Shown piece after piece: positions 45,413 to 54,417 of a stretch of 62,408 nucleotides of DNA. This stretch comes from CAYSSG01 sp964433635 (lineage in GTDB: Bacteria > Atribacterota > Phoenicimicrobiia > Phoenicimicrobiales > Stramentimicrobiaceae): NCBI GenBank assembly GCA_964433635.1, contig CAYSSG010000009.1:1-62408 (forward strand), read 5' to 3'. A model generated the notes under the pieces. That model saw only the letters and a program-made list of their open reading frames with translations. It searched no databases and was not told the origin of the DNA. Each line of letters opens with the position of its first letter. Position 1 is the stretch's first letter. Both the position numbers and the translations under genes were made by a program.

Positions 45413-46369
45413 ATGAGTTTAAGCGAAAGAATTCGGAATGGCGATAACCGAGCGGTGGCAAAACTGATTACCATGGTTGAAAATGACTTTCGTCAGGCTC
45501 AGCCCATCTTAGAGGAATTACATCCTTTTTGTGATGAAGCAACTGTTGTCGGTATCACCGGACCTCCCGGTTCGGGTAAAAGCACTATTACGGATCTTCT
45601 GGTAAAATATCTGAGAAGAATGCAGAAAAAAGTGGGTGTTATTGCCATAGATCCAAGTAGTCCTTTCAGTGGAGGAGCTATACTAGGCGACAGGATCAGG
45701 ATGCAGGATCTGGCAACAGATAAAGATGTTTTTATTCGGAGTATCAGTGCACGCGGCCACCTGGGAGGTTTATCCCGGTCGACTCAGGCTGTTGCAAAGA
45801 TCATGGATGCCATGGGAAAAGACTTTATTTTTATCGAGACTGTAGGAGTGGGTCAGTCTGAAATTGATGTCATCAAAGTTTCTGATATTGTCTTATTAGT
45901 TGTTATGCCTGGAATGGGGGATGATATTCAGGTGATAAAAGCTGGCATTATGGAAATCGGTGATATCTTTGTGGTAAACAAAGCAGATCGGGATGGCACG
46001 GATAAGCTGATCGCAGAAATAGAAATGATGCTTCATCTTGATGAAAGAAGAGAGCGATGGAAAACGCCAATTATAAAAACAATTGGTACCGAAAATATCG
46101 GCATTGATCTATTATGGGATGAGATGGCCAAGTGCATCAATCATCTGAAAACAACCGGAATGATAGTAAAAAGAAGGAAAAATCGTATCAGAAAAGAGAT
46201 TTATGATCTTATTCAGGAAAATTGGAGAGAGATGTTTTTTGAACTGGTGGGAGAAGAAAATCTGGAAATTGAAGTGGAAAAAGTGTTAAGGCAGGATGAT
46301 AATCCTTATCACGCAGTTAAGAGGCTTTCTGCAGTTTTCCAAGAGAATCTATTGAAAGGAGGTAAATAA
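45413..46369 (+). CDS. meaB: Methylmalonyl-CoA mutase-associated GTPase MeaB
   Basis: G-protein chaperone that protects and reloads the B12 mutase. Walker A GPPGSGKS (50-57), the IDPSSPFSGGAILGDRIRM motif, RSISARGHLGGLS, ETVGVGQSE, and NKAD for guanine specificity. Length 318, normal. Follows mcmA2 by 66 bases and ends three bases before the epimerase gene. Confidence 0.95.
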   Translation: MSLSERIRNGDNRAVAKLITMVENDFRQAQPILEELHPFCDEATVVGITGPPGSGKSTITDLLVKYLRRMQKKVGVIAIDPSSPFSGGAILGDRIRMQDLATDKDVFIRSISARGHLGGLSRSTQAVAKIMDAMGKDFIFIETVGVGQSEIDVIKVSDIVLLVVMPGMGDDIQVIKAGIMEIGDIFVVNKADRDGTDKLIAEIEMMLHLDERRERWKTPIIKTIGTENIGIDLLWDEMAKCINHLKTTGMIVKRRKNRIRKEIYDLIQENWREMFFELVGEENLEIEVEKVLRQDDNPYHAVKRLSAVFQENLLKGGK

Positions 46370-46371
46370 GA

Positions 46372-46788
46372 TTGTTTAAAAAGATTGATCATATCGGGAT
46401 TGCGGTTAAGAATTTAGAAAGCTCTCTTCATATTTTTAAAGACCTGCTGGGAATGCAATACACTGGTCAGGAAATTGTACCTGACCAGGAAGTTAAAGTG
46501 GCATTTTTACCTATCAGTGAAAGTGAGATCGAGTTACTGGAATCCACCTCTCCTGAAGGAAATATTGCTAAATTTATTGAGAAGAAAGGTGAGGGTATCC
46601 ATCATATTGCCCTACGGGTAGATGATTTAGAATCGGTACTTAAGGATCTGGAGCAAAAAGGAGTACGGCTGATTGATCAGAAACCGCGTTACGGGGCAGG
46701 AGGCACAAGGATTGCCTTTTTACATCCCAAAAGTACCAACGGTATTTTAATAGAACTTTGTGAACATCATACTGAAAGAGAATCATAG
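46372..46788 (+). CDS. mce: Methylmalonyl-CoA epimerase
   Basis: Interconverts (R)- and (S)-methylmalonyl-CoA. Vicinal-oxygen-chelate fold with metal ligands in KIDHIGIAV, GEGIHHIALRVDD and LIELCEH. Length 138, normal. TTG start with a perfect AAAGGAGG nine bases upstream. It lies three bases after meaB and completes the mutase set. Confidence 0.94.
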   Translation: MFKKIDHIGIAVKNLESSLHIFKDLLGMQYTGQEIVPDQEVKVAFLPISESEIELLESTSPEGNIAKFIEKKGEGIHHIALRVDDLESVLKDLEQKGVRLIDQKPRYGAGGTRIAFLHPKSTNGILIELCEHHTERES

Positions 46789-46920
46789 AATTAAACTTTA
46801 GAAAAGCTGAGAGGCAATGTAGATTTCTCGTAAAAAGCGGTTAAAAAATTTTTTATAATTTTTCTTCTGATGAAGATAAGTATGAATCTCATGAACAAAA
46901 AAAGAGAGGTGAAAAACTGA

Positions 46921-48477
46921 ATGGAAGAGACAATGAATGATTTGATGAAAAAGCTGCAGGAGAAGACAGAAAAAATACTGGCAGGGGGCGGTAAAAAGAG
47001 AATTCAGGCGCAACATGATAAGGGAAAATTGACTGCCAGGGAAAGAGTAGATTTACTTCTGGATAAAGATAGTTTTAATGAATTGGATCTTTTTGTAGAA
47101 CACCGCTGTACTAATTTTGATATGGCCGGAAAAGAAGTCCCCGGTGAAGGTGTTGTTACAGGATACGGCACCATTGACGGAAGGCTGGTTTATGTATTTG
47201 CCCAGGATTTTACCGTTATCGGTGGATCCCTGGGAGAGATGCATGCCAAAAAAATATGCAAGGTAATGGATATGGCCATGAAAATGGGAGCACCGATTAT
47301 TGGCATCAATGATTCCGGTGGAGCTCGAATTCAGGAAGGAGTAGATTCCTTGAGCGGTTATGGCCAGATATTTTATCGGAATACCATTGCCTCCGGTGTC
47401 ATACCCCAAATTTCGGTTGTAGTCGGTCCGGCAGCGGGTGGCGCTGTCTATTCTCCTGCTATTATGGATTTCGTTTTTATGGTAAAGAAGATAGGCATTA
47501 TGCATATCACAGGTCCCAGTGTCATTAAAGCCGTTACCGGTGAAGATGTGTCCTCGGAAAAATTGGGTGGTGCCATGACGCATAACCAAAAGAGCGGTGT
47601 AGCACATTTTGCAGCTGAGAATGAGCAAGAGGTTTACCAATCTGTTCGTAAGATGGTTGGCTTTATTCCTTCAAATAATATGGAAAATCCACCTGTCCTG
47701 GAGACCCGGGATGACCCTGACAGAATGGAAGAAGCATTATTGGACATTGTGCCTATTGATCCGAATAAACCTTATGAAATGAAAGATGTAATAAGATACA
47801 TTGTTGATGATCGTGATTTTTTAGAATCACATGAACACTATGCGCGGAATATGATAACCGGTTTTGCCCGACTTAATGGTCACAGTATCGGAATTATTGC
47901 CAATCAACCCAAGGTATTAGCTGGATGCCTCGATATTGATGCCTCGGATAAAGCCGCCCGTTTTGTCCGTTTCTGTGATGCATTCAATATTCCCATACTG
48001 ACCCTGGTTGACGTACCGGGATTTTTACCCGGAACTGCGCAGGAATACGGAGGAATTATCCGTCATGGTGCCAAGTTATTATATGCCTATTCCGAAGCAA
48101 CCGTCCCTAAAGTCACTGTTGTAACGAGAAAATCATATGGTGGCGCCTATTTAGCCATGTGTGGCAGAGATTTGGGAGCGGATCAGGTCATTGCCTGGCC
48201 TACTGCTGAAATAGCGGTAATGGGACCGCAAGGTGCTGCAAATATTATTTTCAGGAAGGAAATTGAAGAGGCCAAAGATCCGGAAAAATACCGGCAGGAA
48301 AAGATTGATGACTATCGGGAAAGGTTTTCTAATCCCTATGCAGCTGCCAGCAGGGGTTTTGTGGATATGGTCATTGATCCTCGTGAGACCAGGCCGAGAT
48401 TGATTACTGCTTACGAAATGCTTTCCACCAAGCGAGAGAGTTTACCTGGTAAAAAACATGGGAATCTTCCCGTATAG
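46921..48477 (+). CDS. mmdA: Methylmalonyl-CoA decarboxylase alpha / carboxyltransferase 12S-type subunit
   Basis: Transfers the carboxyl group of (S)-methylmalonyl-CoA to biotin, giving propionyl-CoA. Crotonase-fold acyl-CoA carboxyltransferase: GKLTARERVDLLLD, FAQDFTVIGGSLGEMHAKKI, GINDSGGARIQEGVDSLSGY, then VDVPGFLPGTAQEYGGIIRHG and AYLAMCGRDLGAD. Length 518, normal. GAGAGGTG site. First of the decarboxylase group with an OadG-like subunit, biotin carrier and beta pump. Propionyl-CoA carboxylase beta is the same family; the adjacent sodium-pump subunit favours decarboxylation. Confidence 0.93.
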   Translation: MEETMNDLMKKLQEKTEKILAGGGKKRIQAQHDKGKLTARERVDLLLDKDSFNELDLFVEHRCTNFDMAGKEVPGEGVVTGYGTIDGRLVYVFAQDFTVIGGSLGEMHAKKICKVMDMAMKMGAPIIGINDSGGARIQEGVDSLSGYGQIFYRNTIASGVIPQISVVVGPAAGGAVYSPAIMDFVFMVKKIGIMHITGPSVIKAVTGEDVSSEKLGGAMTHNQKSGVAHFAAENEQEVYQSVRKMVGFIPSNNMENPPVLETRDDPDRMEEALLDIVPIDPNKPYEMKDVIRYIVDDRDFLESHEHYARNMITGFARLNGHSIGIIANQPKVLAGCLDIDASDKAARFVRFCDAFNIPILTLVDVPGFLPGTAQEYGGIIRHGAKLLYAYSEATVPKVTVVTRKSYGGAYLAMCGRDLGADQVIAWPTAEIAVMGPQGAANIIFRKEIEEAKDPEKYRQEKIDDYRERFSNPYAAASRGFVDMVIDPRETRPRLITAYEMLSTKRESLPGKKHGNLPV

Positions 48478-48558
48478 ATCTTGAAAAAAGGCATATTTAC
48501 AGCACTTAATTGTCATCTAACTATCTCGCAATGAAATAAAAAGAAGAAGGAGACATCT

Positions 48559-48972
48559 ATGTATGAAGGAATTTCAGGTGCAATTGTACTATCAATGATT
48601 TCATTCACAATGGTGTTTTTTATTTTAGCTCTACTTGCTTTGCTTATGGTTGTATTGAAAAAAATTGTGAAGGCAACTACTGAAAAAGAAACAGCAGTAA
48701 AAAAGACTGTTATACCCGAAAAGGACAGAGTCATTTCTGAAAAACCAGATGCAAGGGAAGGTATCGTAAAGGAAAAGGAAAATGATAGTGTATTGGTAGC
48801 AGTTATCTCAGCTGCTGTGGCAGGCCTGATGGATAGGCCGATCTCTCAGGTTAAAATTATCAACATCAAAAGGAATATAACGGCAGCAGTTAGTCCATGG
48901 ATTATTTCCGGGAAACAAAATGCCATGTCAAATAGAATCGCAATCAGTTCCAGAAAAAAAGGAGGATTTTAA
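48559..48972 (+). CDS. OadG-like small subunit of the Na+-pumping decarboxylase
   Basis: A 137-residue protein with one N-terminal membrane segment (about 8-33, ISFTMVFFILALLALLMVVL) followed by a charged linker. A C-terminal part (DSVLVAVISAAVAGLM...) is also found in delta/gamma subunits of methylmalonyl-CoA decarboxylases. It links the soluble carboxyltransferase to the membrane pump. AAGAAGGAG site. Only four bases separate it from the biotin carrier gene. Named by position and architecture; sequences in this family vary greatly. Confidence 0.78.
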   Translation: MYEGISGAIVLSMISFTMVFFILALLALLMVVLKKIVKATTEKETAVKKTVIPEKDRVISEKPDAREGIVKEKENDSVLVAVISAAVAGLMDRPISQVKIINIKRNITAAVSPWIISGKQNAMSNRIAISSRKKGGF

Positions 48973-48976
48973 AATC

Positions 48977-49390
48977 ATGAAACAATATAAAATTACAGTA
49001 GATGGTAAAGAGTATCTGGTAGAAGTGGAGGAAATCTCTTCAGGCACTGAAGCTGCCACTCCAGCTAAATCAATTGGTAAGAGTCAACCAACAGTACAAA
49101 AAGAACAAGCAGAACAACCGGAAAAGAAACAGGCAAAATCAGAAGTAAAACCGGTTGCTGCACCAAGTACCGTAGAAGGAGAAGAGATTACAGCCCCCAT
49201 GCCGGGTAAGATTCTGAAGATCAATGTTTCTGAGGGTGATACTGTCAATGAAGGGGATACAGTGTTGATTCTGGAAGCAATGAAGATGGAAAATGAAATT
49301 GTGGCCAATTCCGGAGGGAAGGTAAAGAAGATAGCTGTTTCCGTCAATGACATGGTAGAGACCGATGATACGCTCATTATCATTGGATAG
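48977..49390 (+). CDS. mmdC: Biotin carrier protein (acyl-CoA/oxaloacetate decarboxylase gamma/1.3S type)
   Basis: Carries the carboxyl group between subunits. I start at ATG 48977 (AAAGGAGG about 12 bases upstream), giving 137 residues that begin MKQYKITVDGKEYLVEVEE. An Ala/Pro/Lys/Gln-rich flexible linker (about 30-65) leads to the biotinyl domain with EAMKMENEI; the lysine of AMKM is the biotin site. It is the only biotin carrier in the window, so it probably serves both MmdA and the separate 5S-type carboxyltransferase. Confidence 0.92.
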   Translation: MKQYKITVDGKEYLVEVEEISSGTEAATPAKSIGKSQPTVQKEQAEQPEKKQAKSEVKPVAAPSTVEGEEITAPMPGKILKINVSEGDTVNEGDTVLILEAMKMENEIVANSGGKVKKIAVSVNDMVETDDTLIIIG

Positions 49391-49423
49391 CCATCAGGAT
49401 AAAAGATAGAAGAGGAGTGTGTT

Positions 49424-50542
49424 ATGGAATTTATACAGGAACTTTTGTCTATGGTACAAATCTCCGGCTTTGCAGGGTTAAATTTGGAGAGCGTCATCAT
49501 GATTATGGTAGGTTTAATCCTGCTTTATTTAGCCATCGTAAAAAAATATGAACCATTGTTATTATTACCGATTGCCTTTGGTGCCATCCTGGTCAATCTG
49601 CCTCTCACCGGATTGATGGAAGAGCATGGTTTTTTAAATATTCTTTCTTTTGGCATTCGGCATGAACTCTTTCCCATATTAATCTTTATGGGCATCGGTG
49701 CCATGACGGACTTTGGTCCCCTTCTGGCGAATCCGGTGACTTTTCTTCTGGGAGCAGCAGCCCAATTTGGAGTCTTTATTGCGGTTATAGGAGCGGTATT
49801 AATCGGGTTCGATATCAGAGAAGCTGCAGCAATTGGGATTATCGGGGGTGCTGATGGGCCGACTTCCATCTACCTGGCTGCCAAGATGGCGCCCCAGATT
49901 TTAGGTGCCATTGCGGTTGCGGCATATTCTTATATGTCTCTTGTTCCCCTTATTCAGCCCCCGATTATGAAGATGTTTACCACGAAAGAACAGAGAAAAA
50001 TTGTCATGAAACAATTACATCCGGTATCCAAGACTGAAAAGATACTGTTTCCCATTATCAGCACCATATTTGTCGGTTTGATACTGCCTGCTACTGTTCC
50101 CATTATCGGTATTCTGATGTTGGGAAACTTATTCCGGGAAAGCATGGTAGTAAACCGGTTATCAAATACTGCACAGAATGAATTGATTAATATTGTTACT
50201 ATCTTCCTGGGAACCTGTGTCGGGGCAACCATGCAGGCTGAGTATTTCCTTACTGTACAAACCGTCAAGATTATCGTATTAGGATTAGTGGCTTTTGCTT
50301 TCAGTACTTTTGGAGGCGTCATATTCGGACAGCTGCTATACAGGTTATCAGGAGGAAAGATAAATCCCTTAATTGGGGCAGCAGGTGTATCTGCCGTACC
50401 GATGGCAGCTCGGGTGGCTCAAACGGTAGGCCAGCAGGCTAATCCCCGTAATTTTCTCTTAATGCATGCCATGGGCCCGAATGTGGCTGGAGTCATAGGG
50501 ACAGCAGTTGCAGCCGGTGTCATGTTAACGTTGTTAAAATGA
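49424..50542 (+). CDS. mmdB: Sodium ion-translocating decarboxylase beta subunit
   Basis: Integral membrane subunit that releases CO2 from carboxybiotin and pumps Na+ outwards. About nine to eleven hydrophobic segments. Family motifs: IMFMGIGAMTDFGPLLANP-type loop (here ILIFMGIGAMTDFGPLL), IGIIGGADGPTSIYL with the conserved aspartate, and IGAAGVSAVPMAARVAQ with the functional asparagine/serine region near the C-terminus. Length 372, as in OadB/MmdB/GcdB. Follows the biotin carrier by 33 bases with GAGGAG. Confidence 0.94.
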   Translation: MEFIQELLSMVQISGFAGLNLESVIMIMVGLILLYLAIVKKYEPLLLLPIAFGAILVNLPLTGLMEEHGFLNILSFGIRHELFPILIFMGIGAMTDFGPLLANPVTFLLGAAAQFGVFIAVIGAVLIGFDIREAAAIGIIGGADGPTSIYLAAKMAPQILGAIAVAAYSYMSLVPLIQPPIMKMFTTKEQRKIVMKQLHPVSKTEKILFPIISTIFVGLILPATVPIIGILMLGNLFRESMVVNRLSNTAQNELINIVTIFLGTCVGATMQAEYFLTVQTVKIIVLGLVAFAFSTFGGVIFGQLLYRLSGGKINPLIGAAGVSAVPMAARVAQTVGQQANPRNFLLMHAMGPNVAGVIGTAVAAGVMLTLLK

Positions 50543-50656
50543 ATGACTATTAAACAGAAAGAAAATATATCTTTCATAGTATGAAATTGGCATCAAACAA
50601 TAGGATGCTGATTATTTTAACTGATTTGATATTCTATATATAAAGAGAAATGACCA

Positions 50657-52162
50657 ATGGTAGTTAAAAATAAGGGTAAGAAAAAAAATAGCACTAAAAA
50701 GGTTAGAATAAGCCAGGATAATAAAACCAAAGTAAGTCAGAAAATTCTCGATAAAGCAGTACACAAAATAAAGGTCACTGATACTACGCTTCGAGATGCC
50801 CATCAATCATTATTGGCAACCCGCATGACGACTGAGGAAATGATTCCTATCTGTGAGCTGTTAGACCAGGTTGGTTATCACTCGATGGAAGTTTGGGGAG
50901 GAGCAACATTTGACAGTTGCATGCGGTATTTAGATGAAGATCCCTGGGAGAGGCTGAGAATATTAAGAAAAAATTTACCCCATACAAAATTACAGATGCT
51001 TTTAAGAGGTCAAAATATACTGGGCTACAGACATTATCCGGATGATGTTTTAACTGAATTTATTAAAAGGGCAATTGCAAACGGTATTGATATTATACGA
51101 ATCTTTGATGCCTTAAATGACCTTAGAAATATGGAAAAAGCTTTTGAGGTGACCAAAGCAGAAGGAGCCCACGTACAGGGTGCTATCTGTTATACGATCA
51201 GCCCTGTTCACAACATCGAACTTTTTGTCCAGATGGCTAAAAAAATGGAATCAATTGGTGCTGATTCAATTTGCATTAAAGACATGGCCGGGCTAATTTC
51301 ACCATATGACGCTTACGAATTGGTCAAAAAAATTAAAGAAGCTATTACAGTTCCTTTGCAGCTGCACAGTCATTCAACCAGCGGTATGGGCACGATGGCT
51401 TACCTTAAGGCAATCGAAGCAGGTGTCGATGTCATTGATACTGCCATTTCTTCGCTAGGAATGCAAACTTCTCAACCACCGATTGAGCCGCTTGTGGCAA
51501 CATTGAAAGGCAGAGAAAAAGATCCGGAATTTGACTTAAAATTACTCTATAATATTTCCACTTATTTTAAAAAGGTCAGAGAAAAGCACAAGGATATGGA
51601 ATCAAATGTTGATAACATTGATACCAGGGTTTTAACTTATCAGATACCTGGTGGCATGTTATCCAATCTATCCTATCAATTACGTCAACAGAACATGGCA
51701 GATCAATATGAAAAGATATTAGAAGAAATACCAAAAGTCAGAAAAGATATGGGTTATCCCCCTCTGGTTACACCGACAAGTCAAATTGTAGGTGCACAGG
51801 CAACCTTTAATGTCATTACAGGAAAGCAATATAAAATCATTCCCGAAGAGGTAAAAAAATACCTAATGGGATTCTATGGACGTCCGCCTGCGATGGTGTC
51901 TGAGACCATTTTACAAAAATCAGGTATTCAATCTGAGGATATCATTCAGTCCAGGCCTGCTGACAGACTGGAGCCATTCATAGAAAAAGCTAAAAAAGAA
52001 ATAGGCTATCTGGCAGAAAATATGGAAGATGTCTTATCTTATATTTTATTTCCCGAAGTAGCTAAAGAATTCTTAAAGAGGAAAACAGCAAGAAGATACC
52101 GGATAGGAGTCGAGATTCTGAATGGCAATCATCAATATGATGAAATCGGGTATCCGGTGTAG
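50657..52162 (+). CDS. Pyruvate/oxaloacetate carboxyltransferase (transcarboxylase 5S or OadA-like, no biotin domain)
   Basis: TIM-barrel carboxyltransferase: KVTDTTLRDAHQSLLATR, VWGGATFDSCMRYLDEDPW, the MLLRGQNILGYRHY motif, SICIKDMAGL (carbamylated lysine region) and LQLHSHSTSGMG for the metal site. After the barrel comes the conserved carboxylase domain to residue 501. No biotinyl domain follows, unlike full OadA or PycB, so it must use the separate carrier upstream. This matches the 5S subunit of methylmalonyl-CoA:pyruvate transcarboxylase in size. Basic 40-residue N-terminal extension. It has a 114-base gap before it and a terminator after. Confidence 0.88.
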   Translation: MVVKNKGKKKNSTKKVRISQDNKTKVSQKILDKAVHKIKVTDTTLRDAHQSLLATRMTTEEMIPICELLDQVGYHSMEVWGGATFDSCMRYLDEDPWERLRILRKNLPHTKLQMLLRGQNILGYRHYPDDVLTEFIKRAIANGIDIIRIFDALNDLRNMEKAFEVTKAEGAHVQGAICYTISPVHNIELFVQMAKKMESIGADSICIKDMAGLISPYDAYELVKKIKEAITVPLQLHSHSTSGMGTMAYLKAIEAGVDVIDTAISSLGMQTSQPPIEPLVATLKGREKDPEFDLKLLYNISTYFKKVREKHKDMESNVDNIDTRVLTYQIPGGMLSNLSYQLRQQNMADQYEKILEEIPKVRKDMGYPPLVTPTSQIVGAQATFNVITGKQYKIIPEEVKKYLMGFYGRPPAMVSETILQKSGIQSEDIIQSRPADRLEPFIEKAKKEIGYLAENMEDVLSYILFPEVAKEFLKRKTARRYRIGVEILNGNHQYDEIGYPV

Positions 52163-52235
52163 TGATTAATGGCAGGGAAAAATATTTTTTCTTTAATATA
52201 AGAAACAAGACTTAATACAGATCAAATAAATATGA

Positions 52236-52269
52236 ATGCACTTTTATCCTGGATAAAGGTGCATTTTTA
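52236..52269 (+). terminator. Rho-independent terminator ending the propionate gene cluster
   Basis: ATGCACTTTTAT (52236-52247) pairs over 12 positions (one G-U) with ATAAAGGTGCAT (52253-52264), five-base loop, then a T-run. Confidence 0.85.
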
Positions 52270-52294
52270 CAATCATTTTAAGATGTGATAAAAT
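52266..52294 (+). promoter_or_regulatory. Predicted promoter for the envelope gene cluster
   Basis: TTTACA (52266-52271), 17-base spacer, TAAAAT (52289-52294). It overlaps the T-run of the preceding terminator and is about 125 bases upstream of the DUF5693 gene. Confidence 0.45.
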
Positions 52295-52419
52295 GACTTG
52301 ACTTATCTTTATCTAGAAATGAGATTAACATCATTGAATCATCATATGGTGAATCTATTTATGCGAAATATCGTTCCTATTAAATGTTCCGGTTCATCTT
52401 CAGATAGAGAGAGGAGAAA

Positions 52420-54417
52420 ATGAAAATTAATTTTAAAAGTTTACTTATTTTCATCATTTTTATTGCCTTTATGGTATCAATTTTTATTGCCTTTGAGCGC
52501 AATGCTCTGGAAGTTCAATTTAAACATGTGGAATTGGCAATGAGCTTAAATATGATAAGAGAATTATCTCTCCAGGAAGGTTATGATGAAAATAATCTTC
52601 TCAGTCTGCTGAAAGAGAAAGGAATATCGGGCATTGCTGTACATGAGGATACCATTGAGATGTTATCCTTTCAGGGCAGGATAGCTCTTCTGAATACAAA
52701 CAATCTGGCTGCATTATCTCTTATGCAGGAGCATCTATTTTATGAATTAAATCCGGTTGGCTACGGTGACCATCTCCTGATTTGCAGGGATTACGGTCTG
52801 TTCCAGAGATTGAGAAATTTCTTTTACGCGTATCTAGGAAAAGACAGGGTAGAGGAATGTGTTATTGAGAATAACCGGTATTGTCTGAAGATCCAGGGAA
52901 TTGAAGAAGAATTAATTAAAATTGGTACAGGTTTTTCACAAGAAGATATTGAAAAAGTCAAAAATATTGGATTTAATGTAATCCTGCGTCCCAAAAACAC
53001 ACCTAAAGTGACACCGGAGATCATACAGCATAAATTATCGTCTATATCTGCTATAGAAGATATATCGATGATTATATTTGATGAAGAAGAAGCTCTGGGA
53101 TTCCCATCAGGTGAAATGTTATCCAAAACGGCAGCATTTCTGCGGGAAAATCACTATCCCTTTGGTATAATCGAATTTGCTTCTCAGGAGGGAATTCATG
53201 CCATTGCTGCTGAGGCAAGTGAAATGGCAGTACGGGTACATAGCATTACCAGGGAAGAAATGGAAACCGTTACCGCAAACACCGCTGTAGATCGCTGGAT
53301 CAGAGGAGCGCAGGAGAGAAATATCCGGCTTTTTTATATTAATCCATTTTTAAAGTTACAGGGCAGGGATTTGATACAGTCTAATCTTGACTATATTGAG
53401 CAGATCAGAAATGAACTGACTGAAAATGGATATCACGTTGGTCAGGCAACCCTGCTTCCTTCCTATCAAATTCCTCTCTATCTGTTCTTTATCATTGCAT
53501 CAGGAATCATATCAGGGGCAGTATTACTTTTAGGGGAATTTATTGCCATTCCCGGTAAATACATGTTTTTGTTATTCACAGCTGGAATCATCTTTCTACC
53601 CTTATTATATCTTTTAGCTGGAAAGATTTTTTTACTGAAAATATTAGCCCTGGCCAGTGCACTTATCTTCCCGGTATTGGCAATCATAAAAAATAAAGAT
53701 TATTTTCTCAAGATTTCTCAACTCAAGAAGGAGAATGATTCATATTCATATCTTGAGATGTTTAAAAGAATTATGTCGGGTATTACAGGAATCATGCTTA
53801 TCTCTCTGTTGTGTGGATTACTAATTGGAGCACTCCTGACTCATCATCAGTTTTTACTGGCTATTCAACTATTCAGCGGAATTAAAATTGCCTATATTTT
53901 CCCATTAATGCTGATATTTATTTTTTTTTGGTGGGCAAGCAAAGAAAAAAAACTGGATTTGTGGGAAGATTTAAGAAGACCGATTCTGTTTGAACATGCT
54001 CTTCTGGTATTTATCTTTCTTGTCTTTGTAGTCATCTATATTTCACGCTCGGGAAATTTTTCTTTTCTGCCGGTACCGGCTATTGAAGAAAAGATGAGAT
54101 TATTTTTAGAAAAGATTTTGGTCGCCAGACCAAGAAGCAAGGAATTTCTTATCGGCTATCCTTTGCTTTCTTTGGCGATAGCAATGAACTATTTAAACCT
54201 TCATTATCTGAAATATCCGGTTATTGTTATGGGTAGTGTTGCACCGGTTACCGTTGTGAATACATTTTGTCATGTTCATACATCAATCTATTTTTCGCTG
54301 CTGAGAACCTTTCACGGTTATTGGCTGGGATTGTTAATCGGAATCATTTTGTCATCTATTGTATTTCTTTTCCATAAGATTTTCAGGGTATGGTTCAATG
54401 GCAAAAGAAATGAATGA
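52420..54417 (+). CDS. DUF5693 family membrane protein
   Basis: A 665-residue protein with an N-terminal anchor (about 5-24) and an extracytoplasmic domain of some 320 residues (GYDENNLLSLLKEKGISGIAVHEDT...; also IRGAQERNIRLFYINPF). About eight to nine membrane segments follow in the C-terminal half. It matches the DUF5693 architecture, found next to csaB in Bacillota. Function unknown; a role in S-layer or cell-wall polymer pyruvylation or export is inferred from the neighbour. AGAGAGGAG site. Overlaps csaB by 20 bases. Confidence 0.82.
   Translation: MKINFKSLLIFIIFIAFMVSIFIAFERNALEVQFKHVELAMSLNMIRELSLQEGYDENNLLSLLKEKGISGIAVHEDTIEMLSFQGRIALLNTNNLAALSLMQEHLFYELNPVGYGDHLLICRDYGLFQRLRNFFYAYLGKDRVEECVIENNRYCLKIQGIEEELIKIGTGFSQEDIEKVKNIGFNVILRPKNTPKVTPEIIQHKLSSISAIEDISMIIFDEEEALGFPSGEMLSKTAAFLRENHYPFGIIEFASQEGIHAIAAEASEMAVRVHSITREEMETVTANTAVDRWIRGAQERNIRLFYINPFLKLQGRDLIQSNLDYIEQIRNELTENGYHVGQATLLPSYQIPLYLFFIIASGIISGAVLLLGEFIAIPGKYMFLLFTAGIIFLPLLYLLAGKIFLLKILALASALIFPVLAIIKNKDYFLKISQLKKENDSYSYLEMFKRIMSGITGIMLISLLCGLLIGALLTHHQFLLAIQLFSGIKIAYIFPLMLIFIFFWWASKEKKLDLWEDLRRPILFEHALLVFIFLVFVVIYISRSGNFSFLPVPAIEEKMRLFLEKILVARPRSKEFLIGYPLLSLAIAMNYLNLHYLKYPVIVMGSVAPVTVVNTFCHVHTSIYFSLLRTFHGYWLGLLIGIILSSIVFLFHKIFRVWFNGKRNE

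Noticed and set aside
47053..47640. 195-codon minus-strand ORF opposite mmdA
   Set aside because: Shadow of a conserved gene; histidine/tyrosine/asparagine-rich composition with no recognisable domain.
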